This document shows, piece after piece, positions 7,790 through 15,551 of a stretch of 64,000 bases of DNA. Position 1 is the stretch's first letter, and each line of letters begins with the position of its first letter. Below the pieces are notes generated by a model that saw nothing but the letters and a program-made list of their open reading frames with translations, was not told the DNA's origin and ran no database searches. Both the position numbers and the translations under genes were made by a program. Location of the stretch: assembly GCA_036496285.1 (NCBI GenBank), contig DASXLI010000038.1:1-64000 (forward strand), read 5' to 3'. Origin of the DNA: DP-19 sp036496285. GTDB taxonomy: Bacteria; Desulfobacterota; Binatia; UTPRO1.

Positions 7790-8902
7790 ATGGCAGCGCG
7801 GGTGCCGCGGCCCGAGGACGATGCGCGCTTCATGGCGCGCGCCGTCGCCCTGGCGCGCCGCGGGCTCGGGCGGACGAGCCCGAATCCTCCCGTGGGCGCG
7901 GTCGTGGTACGGGGCGGCCACATCGTCGGCGAGGGCTGGCACCGCCGCGCCGGCGGCCCGCACGCCGAGGTGGTGGCCCTGCGGCAGGCGGGGGCGCGCG
8001 CCCGGGGCGCCACGCTCTACGTCACGCTCGAGCCGTGCAGCCACCACGGGCGGACGCCGCCATGCGCCGACGCCGTCATCGCCGCCGGCGTCGTGCGCGT
8101 CGTCGCGGCGATCGGCGACCCGAACCCACGCGTGCGCGGGCGCGGACTGCGCCGCCTCGGCGCGGCACGCATCCGGACCGAGACCGGCGTCCTGGCGGCG
8201 GAGGCGGGCGAGGTGACGATGTGGTGGCGCCACTTCGTCGTGCGGCGGCGGCCCTACGTGCTGCTCAAGCTGGCGGCGTCGCTCGACGGCCGGATCGCCA
8301 CCGCGAGCGGCGAGTCGCGCTGGGTGAGCGGCGCGCCGGCGCGCCGCTTCGTGCACGCGCTTCGCGACCGCGTCGACGCGGTGATGGTCGGCGCGGGGAC
8401 GGTGCTGGCCGACGATCCGGCGCTCACCTGCCGCGTGCGCGGCGGGCGCGATCCGCTGCGTGTCGTCGTCGACGGCCGCCTGCGGATCGGGCCGCGGGCG
8501 CGCGTCGTGCGACAACGATCGGAGGCGGTGACGCTCGTCGCGACGACGCCGGCATCGAGCGTGCGGCGCCGCAAGGCGATCGCGGCGACGGGGGCCGAGG
8601 TGCTCGTGCTGCCCGGACGGAACGGCCGCCTGCGCATCGCCGCGCTCCTCGACGCGCTCGGCGCGCGCGGGGTCGTCAGCATCCTCGTGGAAGGGGGCGG
8701 CGATCTTGCCGCCGCGGTGCTGCGCGAGCGGCTCGTCGACCGCCTGCTGCTGGTGTCGGCGCCGCGTCTCCTCGGTGGTGACGCCCGCCCGATGCTTGGT
8801 GGCCTCGGCATCGCCCGCCTGGCCCGGACACCGCGCCTGGCGGGCTCGCGCGTGATCCGCCTGGGGGCCGACCTCCTCTGGGAGGGAGCGGTGCAATACT
8901 AG
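7790..8902 (+). CDS. ribD: Riboflavin biosynthesis deaminase/reductase
   Basis: RibD performs deamination of the pyrimidine intermediate and then reduction of its ribosyl side chain. The N-terminal cytidine-deaminase-like domain (about 1-145) has the zinc motif PHAEV and PCSHHGRTPPC. The C-terminal reductase (about 150-370) starts LLKLAASLDGRIA and contains ILVEGGGDLAAAVL. Length (370 aa) is normal. It begins three bases after nrdR. The usual next gene, ribE (riboflavin synthase alpha), is missing. Confidence 0.96.
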   Translation: MAARVPRPEDDARFMARAVALARRGLGRTSPNPPVGAVVVRGGHIVGEGWHRRAGGPHAEVVALRQAGARARGATLYVTLEPCSHHGRTPPCADAVIAAGVVRVVAAIGDPNPRVRGRGLRRLGAARIRTETGVLAAEAGEVTMWWRHFVVRRRPYVLLKLAASLDGRIATASGESRWVSGAPARRFVHALRDRVDAVMVGAGTVLADDPALTCRVRGGRDPLRVVVDGRLRIGPRARVVRQRSEAVTLVATTPASSVRRRKAIAATGAEVLVLPGRNGRLRIAALLDALGARGVVSILVEGGGDLAAAVLRERLVDRLLLVSAPRLLGGDARPMLGGLGIARLARTPRLAGSRVIRLGADLLWEGAVQY

Positions 8903-8919
8903 CGGGGAGCCGCTATAGT
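8891..8919 (+). promoter_or_regulatory. Candidate internal promoter before ribBA
   Basis: TATAGT at 8914-8919 lies 10 bases before the ribBA ATG; the -35 at 17 bases (GTGCAA, 8891-8896) is weak. No ribosome site is visible. The 27-base gap is far too short for an FMN riboswitch. Confidence 0.33.
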
Positions 8920-8929
8920 ACCCCTCCCG

Positions 8930-10135
8930 ATGACGTCCCCGATCGAAGAGTTCCTGCCCGACCTGCGGGCGGGGAAGATGGTTCTCCTGGTCGACGAGCA
9001 GGAGGGAGACGGCGCGCTCTGCCTCGCCGCGGAGCGGGTCACGCCGCAAGCGGTCAACTTCCTCGCGACGTACGCGCGTGGGCTCGTGAGCGTGGCGCTC
9101 ACCGAGGGCCGGATGCGCCATCTCGGCATCCCGCTGCTCGCGACGCCGGGCGCCAAGGGGCAGCCGGCCTACGGCGCCTCGATCGAGGCGCGCAAGGGCG
9201 TCACGACCGGCATCTCCGCCGCCGATCGCGCCCGCACCATCACGGTGACGGTCGCCGACGGCGCCGGCCCGGGCGACCTCGCGATGCCCGGCCACGTCGT
9301 CCCGATCCAGGTCCAGCGCGGCGGCGTGCTCGCCCGCATGCGCCATCCGGAGGCGGCGGTCGACCTGATGCGTCTCGCCGGGCTCAAGCCGGCCGCGGTG
9401 CTCTGCACCGTGCTGTGCGACGACGGCTCGGTCGCGCAGCGCAGCGATCTCGCGGCGCTCGCCCGCGAGCACGGCCTCAAGAGCGCGACCCTGGCGCAGC
9501 TCGCCGCGTATCGCCTGCGGAGCGAGATGCTCGTCGAGCGCACGCTCGAGGCCGACTTCACCAGCGCCGGGGGGGCCACCTACCGCGCAATCGTCTACCG
9601 CAATGCCGTCGACCGCCACGAGCACATGGCGCTCGTGAAGGGCGTCCCGCGTGCGTCCGAGCCGGTCCTCGTGCGGGTGCACTCGCAGTGCCTCACTGGC
9701 GACGTGTTCGGCTCCGAGCGCTGCGACTGCGGCGACCAGCTCCGCCACGCGATGGAGCTGATCGAGTCGCTCGGCCAGGGCGTGATCGTCTACATGCATC
9801 AGGAGGGGCGCGGCATCGGTCTCGCCAACAAGATCCGCGCCTACGCGTTGCAGGACCGCGGCCGCGACACGGTCGAGGCCAACCTCGAGCTCGGCTTCGA
9901 GTCCGATCTCCGCGACTACGGCATCGGCGCCCAGATTCTGCGCGACCTCGGCGTGCGCAAGGTCCGCCTGCTGACCAACAACCCGCGCAAGGTGGCCGGA
10001 CTGCAGGACTACGGCATCGAGGTCGTCGAGCGGCTGCCGATCGAGGTGCCGGCGCGCAGCGGCAACATCGCGTATCTCCGCACCAAGCAGCAGAAGCTCG
10101 GCCATCTCTTCAGCGGCCTCAAGCTGATCAGCTGA
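8930..10135 (+). CDS. ribBA: RibBA: GTP cyclohydrolase II with an altered DHBP synthase domain
   Basis: A 401-aa two-domain protein. The C-terminal GTP cyclohydrolase II half (about 205-401) looks fully active: the zinc motif CLTGDVFGSERCDCG, then YMHQEGRGIGLANKI and LLTNNPRKVAGL. The N-terminal DHBP-synthase half (about 5-200) keeps TTGIS (92-96) and HPEAAVDL (His139, Glu141). However, the acidic catalytic loop normally close to DDEDRENEGD is shortened to DEQEGDG (22-28), and the usual GHTEA is RHPEA. The first domain may therefore be inactive or changed. It should still supply the GTP-derived branch; whether it also makes the four-carbon unit is uncertain. ribH follows after four bases. Confidence 0.93.
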   Translation: MTSPIEEFLPDLRAGKMVLLVDEQEGDGALCLAAERVTPQAVNFLATYARGLVSVALTEGRMRHLGIPLLATPGAKGQPAYGASIEARKGVTTGISAADRARTITVTVADGAGPGDLAMPGHVVPIQVQRGGVLARMRHPEAAVDLMRLAGLKPAAVLCTVLCDDGSVAQRSDLAALAREHGLKSATLAQLAAYRLRSEMLVERTLEADFTSAGGATYRAIVYRNAVDRHEHMALVKGVPRASEPVLVRVHSQCLTGDVFGSERCDCGDQLRHAMELIESLGQGVIVYMHQEGRGIGLANKIRAYALQDRGRDTVEANLELGFESDLRDYGIGAQILRDLGVRKVRLLTNNPRKVAGLQDYGIEVVERLPIEVPARSGNIAYLRTKQQKLGHLFSGLKLIS

Positions 10136-10139
10136 CCCC

Positions 10140-10610
10140 ATGGCCGTCCGCGAATTCACGGGAACGCTCGAGGGGGCTGGTCTGCGCATCGGCATCGTCG
10201 TGTCGCGCTTCAACCGGACCGTCACCGAGTCGCTGCTGCGCGGCGCGCTGGAGGCGCTCGAGCGTCACGGCGTGGCGGTCGACGAGACCGTCGTCGTGCA
10301 CGTCCCCGGGGCGTTCGAGGTGCCGTTCGCGGCGCGCCGCCTCGCCGCGGCGGGCCGCTACGACGCCGTCGTCTGCCTCGGCGCGGTGATCCGCGGCGAG
10401 ACCCCGCACTTCGAGTACATCGCCGCCGAGGTCACCCGCGGCCTCGGCCGCATCATGGCCGATCACGGCCTGCCCATCGCCTTCGGCATGCTCACCACCG
10501 ACACGATCGAGCAGGCGCTGGACCGCGCCGGCGCGCACCACGGCAACAAGGGCTACGAGGCCGCGGTGACCGCGATCGAGATGGCGCGGCTCGGCCGCGT
10601 ACTGGGGTAG
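10140..10610 (+). CDS. ribH: 6,7-dimethyl-8-ribityllumazine synthase
   Basis: RibH joins the pyrimidine and the four-carbon unit to make lumazine, the riboflavin precursor. The 156-aa protein shows VVSRFNRTVTESLL, PGAFEVPF, the substrate loop GAVIRGETPHFEY and FGMLTTDTIEQALDRAG, followed by GNKGYEAA. All family landmarks are present. It sits between ribBA and nusB with gaps of four and three bases, so these genes are co-transcribed. Confidence 0.97.
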   Translation: MAVREFTGTLEGAGLRIGIVVSRFNRTVTESLLRGALEALERHGVAVDETVVVHVPGAFEVPFAARRLAAAGRYDAVVCLGAVIRGETPHFEYIAAEVTRGLGRIMADHGLPIAFGMLTTDTIEQALDRAGAHHGNKGYEAAVTAIEMARLGRVLG

Positions 10611-10613
10611 GGG

Positions 10614-11063
10614 ATGGTCGGCACCCGGCGGCGCGGCCGCGAGCTCGCGTTGCAGGCGCTCTATCAGCTGGACGTGATGGGCGCCGACGCGACGCCGTGC
10701 GCCGGCGACCTCTGGCGGCATTTCGGCGAGCCCGAGGAGGAGGCGCGCAGCGAGGAGTCGCGGGCCTTCGCGGCCGAGCTGGTCGACGGCGTCGCCGGAA
10801 TGCGCGCCCGCCTCGACGAGCTGATCGCCGCCAGCACGGCGCACTGGCGCCTCGAGCGCCTGTCGCAGATCGACCGGAACATCCTTCGCCTCGGCGCCTA
10901 CGAGATCATCGGCCGGGCCGACGTACCGGCGAGCGTCGCCATCGACGAGGCGATCGAGATCGCGAAGCGCTTCGGCAGCGAGGATTCGCCGACCTTCGTG
11001 AATGGCGTGCTCGACCACATCGCGACCCTCGCGGGCGCGAAGGAGGGCCGGGGTGAGCTCTAG
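10614..11063 (+). CDS. nusB: Transcription antitermination factor NusB
   Basis: NusB binds boxA RNA with NusE/S10 in rRNA antitermination. The 149-aa helical protein begins with GTRRRGRELALQALYQLDV and ends with the conserved core RNILRLGAYEI, VPASVAIDEAIEIAKRFG and FVNGVLDHI. The ribH-nusB order is very common. Its last 11 bases overlap the start of leuS. Confidence 0.96.
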   Translation: MVGTRRRGRELALQALYQLDVMGADATPCAGDLWRHFGEPEEEARSEESRAFAAELVDGVAGMRARLDELIAASTAHWRLERLSQIDRNILRLGAYEIIGRADVPASVAIDEAIEIAKRFGSEDSPTFVNGVLDHIATLAGAKEGRGEL

Positions 11064-13587
11064 GGCGGCGCGCCCCGAGGCCCGCTACGACCCGCAGGCC
11101 GTCGAGACGCGCTGGCAGGAACGATGGGCCGCGCAACGCACGCATGCGGCGGCGGCCGATCCGGCACGGCCGAAGTTCTACTGCCTCGAGATGTTCCCGT
11201 ACCCTTCGGGGCGCATCCACATGGGGCACGTCCGCAACTACACGATCGGCGACGTCGTGGCGCGCCAGCGCCGCATGCGCGGCTACAACGTGCTGCACCC
11301 GATCGGCTGGGACGCGTTCGGCCTGCCGGCCGAGAACGCCGCGATCGAGCGCGGCATCCACCCCGCGATCTGGACGCGCGAGAACATCGAGTACATGCGC
11401 GCGCAGCTGCGCCGCATGGGCTTCAGCTACGACTGGGACCGCGAGGTCGCCACCTGCGACCCGCGCTACTACCGCTGGGAGCAGGAGTTCTTCCTGGCGA
11501 TGCTGGAGCGCGGCCTCGCGTACCGCCGGAAGTCGCTGGTCAACTGGTGCGCCCGCTGCCAGACCGTGCTCGCCAACGAGCAGGTGGAGGACGGGCGTTG
11601 CTGGCGCTGCGAGTCGATCGTCGAGGAGCGCGAGCTCGAGCAGTGGTTCCTGCGCATCACCGCCTACGCCGACGAGCTGCTGGCCGCGTGCGACACGCTG
11701 CCGGGATGGCCCGAGAAGGTCCTCACGATGCAGCGCAACTGGATCGGCAAGAGCGTCGGCGCCGAGCTGACGTTTCCGCTCGCCGATCGCGAGGGCGGCA
11801 TCACGGTGTTCACCACGCGCCCCGATACCGTCTTCGGCGCGACCTTCGTGAGCATTGCGGTCGAGCATCCGCTGGTCGGCACGCTCTCCGCGGGGACGCC
11901 GCACGAGGCGGCGGTGACGGAGTTCGTGCGCCGGGTGCGCGCCCTCCCGCAGGCCGAGCGCGCCGAGGGCAAGGACGGCGTCTTCCTCGGCGCCTATTGC
12001 CGCAACCCGTTCACCGGCGCGCGCCTGCCGATCTACGCGGCGAGCTTCGTGTTGATGGCCTACGGGGCCGGGGCGGTGATGGCCGTGCCGTGCCACGACC
12101 AGCGCGACTTCGAGTTCGCCCGCACGCATGATCTGCCGATGCGGGTCGTCGTGCAGCCGGAGCACGCGCCGCCGCTCGACCCGGCGTCGATGGCCGAGGC
12201 GTACGTCGATGCGGGCCGGCTCGTCGCCTCGGGGCCGTTCGACGGCCTCGCGAGCGAGGAGGCGAAGGGCGCGATCACCGCCGCCGCGGAGCAGGGCGGC
12301 TTCGGCCGCGCCACGACCAAGTACCGCCTGCGCGACTGGGGCGTCTCCCGCCAGCGCTACTGGGGCGCGCCGATCCCGGTCGTGTACTGCGACGCCTGCG
12401 GCGTCGTCCCGGTGCGGCGCGAGGACCTGCCGGTCGTGCTGCCGACCGACGTCGAGTTCTCCGGCATCGGCGGATCGCCGCTCGCGAAGCTCGAGCGCTT
12501 CGTGCGGACGACGTGCCCGAGCTGCGGCGCCCCCGCGCGGCGCGAGACCGACACGTTCGATACCTTCCTCGAGTCGTCCTGGTACTTCCTGCGCTACACC
12601 GCGCCGGGTGAGGACCGTCGCGCCTTCGACACGGACGCGATCGGATACTGGTTGCCCGTCGATCAGTACATCGGCGGCATCGAGCACGCGGTGCTGCATC
12701 TCCTGTACTCGCGCTTCTTCACGCGCGCCCTCCGCGATCTCGGCTATACGAGCGCCGCGGGCGCGCCGCCGCTCGACGAGCCGTTCACCAATCTCCTGAC
12801 CCAGGGGATGGTCATCAAGGACGGGGCGAAGATGAGCAAGTCGAAGGGCAACGTCGTCGACCCCGACTATCTGGTGCAGCGCTACGGGGCGGACACGGCA
12901 CGGCTCTTCTCGATCTTCGCCGCGCCGCCCGAGCGCGATCTCGAGTGGAGCGACCAGGGGGTGGAGGGCGCGTCGCGCTTCCTGCACCGGCTCTGGCGGG
13001 TCGTCGTGCGCGGCTACGAGTGGTTGCGCGAGAGTCCGGGCGCCGCCGGCAACGGCGCCGCCCAGATGGAGAGTATCGAGAGCACTGACGCGAAGGCGCT
13101 CCGCCGCCTCACCCACCGGACCATCAGCCGGGTCACCGAGGACGTGGAGCGTCGGCTGCACTTCAACACCGCCGTGGCGGCGGTGATGGAGCTGGTGAAC
13201 GGCTACGCCGAGCTCGTCCAGGAGACGCCGCCCGCCGATCCGGCGCTGCGCGCCGCGGTCGCGGACGCCGTACGTACGACGCTCGTCCTCCTGGCGCCAT
13301 TCGTGCCGCACGTCGCGAACGAGCTGTGGGAGCACGTGGGTCCGGGCGACCTCGAGACCGTGCCGTGGCCGGCCGTCGACGAGAGCGCGCTCGTCGAGGA
13401 CCAGGTGGAGATGGTGGTGCAGGTGAACGGCAAGGTGCGGGCGCGCTTCTCGGTGGCCCCGGACACGCCGGAAGACGACGTCCTGGCGCGGGCGCTCGCG
13501 GAGGAGCGGGTGCAGGCGCAGATCGCCGGCAAGACGATCCGCAAGACGCTCGTCGTCCCGGGCCGGCTCGTGAGCATCGTGGTGTGA
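11053..13587 (+). CDS. leuS: Leucyl-tRNA synthetase
   Basis: Charges tRNA-Leu. The 844-aa class-I synthetase has the HIGH-type motif HMGH (56-59), the editing domain (about 220-410, with TTRPDTVFGATF) and KMSKS (593-597). The C-terminal anticodon-binding domain ends at VVQVNGKVRARF and the final IRKTLVVPGRLVSIVV. The start is GTG 11053, with AAGGAGG six bases upstream inside the end of nusB; the ATG at 11002 lies deep in nusB and is not used. The stop overlaps the lptE ATG by one base. Confidence 0.97.
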   Translation: MSSRAARPEARYDPQAVETRWQERWAAQRTHAAAADPARPKFYCLEMFPYPSGRIHMGHVRNYTIGDVVARQRRMRGYNVLHPIGWDAFGLPAENAAIERGIHPAIWTRENIEYMRAQLRRMGFSYDWDREVATCDPRYYRWEQEFFLAMLERGLAYRRKSLVNWCARCQTVLANEQVEDGRCWRCESIVEERELEQWFLRITAYADELLAACDTLPGWPEKVLTMQRNWIGKSVGAELTFPLADREGGITVFTTRPDTVFGATFVSIAVEHPLVGTLSAGTPHEAAVTEFVRRVRALPQAERAEGKDGVFLGAYCRNPFTGARLPIYAASFVLMAYGAGAVMAVPCHDQRDFEFARTHDLPMRVVVQPEHAPPLDPASMAEAYVDAGRLVASGPFDGLASEEAKGAITAAAEQGGFGRATTKYRLRDWGVSRQRYWGAPIPVVYCDACGVVPVRREDLPVVLPTDVEFSGIGGSPLAKLERFVRTTCPSCGAPARRETDTFDTFLESSWYFLRYTAPGEDRRAFDTDAIGYWLPVDQYIGGIEHAVLHLLYSRFFTRALRDLGYTSAAGAPPLDEPFTNLLTQGMVIKDGAKMSKSKGNVVDPDYLVQRYGADTARLFSIFAAPPERDLEWSDQGVEGASRFLHRLWRVVVRGYEWLRESPGAAGNGAAQMESIESTDAKALRRLTHRTISRVTEDVERRLHFNTAVAAVMELVNGYAELVQETPPADPALRAAVADAVRTTLVLLAPFVPHVANELWEHVGPGDLETVPWPAVDESALVEDQVEMVVQVNGKVRARFSVAPDTPEDDVLARALAEERVQAQIAGKTIRKTLVVPGRLVSIVV

Positions 13588-14180
13588 TGCGCCGCGTGTG
13601 GGCATACGCGGCCGTTGCCCTCGTCGGGGCGGTCGCGGCGGGCTGCGGCTACGGCTTCAACCCCGGCGGCCGCACCTTCGCGCCAGAGCTCCACACGATC
13701 GGCGTCGAGGCGCTCGCCAACGACACGCGCGAGGCCGGGCTGGAGAAGAAGGTGGCGCTTGCGATCGAGCGCGAGTTCGCGATGCGCGGGCCGTTCCGCA
13801 TCGCGAGCACGCCGTCGCAGGGCGATCTCCTGCTGTCGGGCACGTTGCGCCAGGCCGTCGACCGGCCGGTCGCCTTCAACAGCAAGGACGAGGTGCTGAC
13901 CTACCAGACGCTGCTCACGCTCGACCTCGAGCTGCGCCGGCGTGACACGGGCCAGCTCATCTGGCAGGCGAAGGGCCTGCGCGAGACCGGCGACTTCGAG
14001 TCGGTCGCCTCCGTGATCGTGACCACGTCGTCGGAGTTCCGCAGCTCCACCTTGAACGCCGAGGACCTCGGCGCCTTCACCGACATCCAGCTGGCGGAGA
14101 GCCGTCGGCGCGAGACCCAAGCGCGCCTCCTCCAGTCGCTGGCGCACGACGTCTACGATCAGGTCATGGAGGACTTTTGA
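13587..14180 (+). CDS. lptE: LPS-assembly lipoprotein LptE-like
   Basis: LptE plugs the LptD barrel and helps insert LPS into the outer membrane. The 197-aa protein has a short signal sequence with a lipobox ending AAGC (lipidated Cys20), then CGYGFNPGG and TIGVEALANDTREAGLE, typical of the LptE/LptB-associated (DUF4136-like) fold. The leuS-lptE-holA order is the classic Gram-negative context and the strongest argument for the name, since the family is divergent in sequence. It begins on the last base of the leuS stop and overlaps holA by four bases. Confidence 0.88.
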   Translation: MRRVWAYAAVALVGAVAAGCGYGFNPGGRTFAPELHTIGVEALANDTREAGLEKKVALAIEREFAMRGPFRIASTPSQGDLLLSGTLRQAVDRPVAFNSKDEVLTYQTLLTLDLELRRRDTGQLIWQAKGLRETGDFESVASVIVTTSSEFRSSTLNAEDLGAFTDIQLAESRRRETQARLLQSLAHDVYDQVMEDF

Positions 14181-15193
14181 GCGCCACGCTGCACGTGCTC
14201 GCCGAGGAGCGCCGCGGCGAGTTCGATGCGCTGCGCGCCGACCGTGCCCTCGCCGATATCCGCCGCGGGCTCGAACGCGAGGGCGGGACGGTCGCGGTGC
14301 TGAGCTACCATGGCGCGGACTGCGACCCGTACGCGGTCGCCGATGCCATCGAGACGCCGTCGCTCTTTGGCGGCCGTACGCTCGTCGTGGTGCGCGGCGC
14401 GGAGGCGCTGCCCGAGCGGGCGCATGAGCGCCTCGTGCAGGCGCTGGAACGCCAGGCGCCGCAGGTGACGGTCGCGATCGTGGCGCGCGGCGCCGATCAG
14501 CGGCGGCGGCTCTTCGCCCGGGTCCGCGACCTCGGGCACAAGGTGCCGGTCGATCACCCGCGGCTCGGCGAGATGGCGGAATGGGCCGACCGCTTCGCGC
14601 GCGAGCACGGCCACCGTATCTCCGAGGAGGCGCGAGGCGTGCTGCTCGATTGCGTCGGGCGCGACCTGCTCGTCCTCGCGAGCGAGATGGACAAGCTCGC
14701 GGCCGCCGTGCCGGCCGAGCGCACGATCGAGGCCGGCGACGTGCTGCGGGTGAGCGCGCCGGGGCGCGAGCACGGCACGTTCGAGATGACCGACGCGGTG
14801 CTGGCACGCGACCATGCGCGCGCGGTGCGCCTCCTGGCGCACGCGCTCGACGAGGGGGCGCAGCCGATCGCGCTCATCGGTGCCCTTGCCGCGACGCTCC
14901 GGCCGATCCTCGCGGGCGCCGAGCTGATGGCGCAGGGGCGCCGCCTGGAGGACGCGGAGCGCGCCGTCGGCGTGAACCCGTATCAGCGGCGGACGTTCCA
15001 GCAGGGGGTACGGGCGTACGGCGCACGTGAGCTGCGGCGTGCCATGACCCGGCTCGCCGACATCGACCTCGCCATCAAGACGGGGACCGGCGACGGGCGC
15101 GCGCTCCTCGAGGACTGGGTGCTGCGCGTGTGCGCGAGGCGCGTGAGCCACGCGAACCGGGCGAGCCGGGCGAACGCCGGCGAGCGGGCGTGA
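14177..15193 (+). CDS. holA: DNA polymerase III delta subunit
   Basis: HolA is the clamp-loader subunit that opens the beta clamp. The 338-aa protein starts at TTG 14177 (overlapping the lptE stop) with MSATLHVLAEERRGEFDALR. It shows the delta-subunit layout: N-terminal domain with TPSLFGGRTLVVVRGAEALP, a middle domain with LLVLASEMDKLA, and the C-terminal collar domain with ALIGALAATLRPIL and AIKTGTGDGRALLEDWVLRVC. The typical N-terminal Walker-type motif is not obvious, as is usual for delta. The last ~12 residues are encoded by short imperfect repeats and are probably disordered. Confidence 0.9.
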   Translation: MSATLHVLAEERRGEFDALRADRALADIRRGLEREGGTVAVLSYHGADCDPYAVADAIETPSLFGGRTLVVVRGAEALPERAHERLVQALERQAPQVTVAIVARGADQRRRLFARVRDLGHKVPVDHPRLGEMAEWADRFAREHGHRISEEARGVLLDCVGRDLLVLASEMDKLAAAVPAERTIEAGDVLRVSAPGREHGTFEMTDAVLARDHARAVRLLAHALDEGAQPIALIGALAATLRPILAGAELMAQGRRLEDAERAVGVNPYQRRTFQQGVRAYGARELRRAMTRLADIDLAIKTGTGDGRALLEDWVLRVCARRVSHANRASRANAGERA

Positions 15194-15234
15194 TCGGCCC
15201 GGACGCTGCGCGACGACGCGGAAGGGGATGCGGA

Positions 15235-15510
15235 CTAGGCGGTCGGGGCGGCGAGGCTGCGCACGGCACGCGTCAGGCGGGAGATCTTGCGCGACGCGGT
15301 ATTGCGGTGCAGGACGCCCTTGGTGACGGCCTTGTCGATCGCGCGGGTCGCGCTCCCCAGACGGGTGTTCGCCTCCTCGACGTTCTTGGCCTCGATCGAC
15401 TCCCGGACGCGCTTCACGAAGGTGCGGACGCGGGACCGGATCGCCTGATTGCGCGCATGGCGCTTCACGCTCTGACGGTGGCGCTTCTGCGCCGAGGGAT
15501 GCTTGTTCAT
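15235..15510 (-). CDS. rpsT: 30S ribosomal protein S20
   Basis: S20 binds 16S rRNA in the small subunit. The 91-aa, very basic helical protein starts MNKHPSAQKRHRQSVKRHAR and contains TRAIDKAVTKGVLHRNTASRK, the family signature. ATG 15510 is chosen; an upstream ATG at 15552 would add 14 atypical residues and lies beyond the promoter. It is transcribed against holA and divergent from murJ, a frequent neighbour pair. Confidence 0.96.
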   Translation of the reverse strand: MNKHPSAQKRHRQSVKRHARNQAIRSRVRTFVKRVRESIEAKNVEEANTRLGSATRAIDKAVTKGVLHRNTASRKISRLTRAVRSLAAPTA

Positions 15511-15520
15511 CGGGGGCCTG

Positions 15521-15549
15521 TTAGTACCAGCCGCCCCGGGGGCCGTCAA
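15521..15549 (-). promoter_or_regulatory. Promoter of rpsT
   Basis: TTGACG (15544-15549), a 17-base spacer and TACTAA (15521-15526) on the minus strand. The -10 box ends 10 bases before the rpsT ATG, leaving a leader of only about four bases. The -35 box is two bases from the murJ ATG, so the divergent genes share this 41-bp gap. Confidence 0.6.
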
Positions 15550-15551
15550 CA

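Noticed and set aside
8903..8929. FMN riboswitch before ribBA
   Set aside because: The gap is 27 bases, and FMN riboswitches need more than 100. No conserved elements are present.
5942..10225. A 1427-codon open frame on the minus strand, opposite glyA to ribBA
   Set aside because: It is a by-product of high GC: stop codons are rare on the antisense of GC-rich genes. The predicted protein is Arg/Ala/Asp/His-rich low complexity, and five well-identified genes occupy the plus strand.
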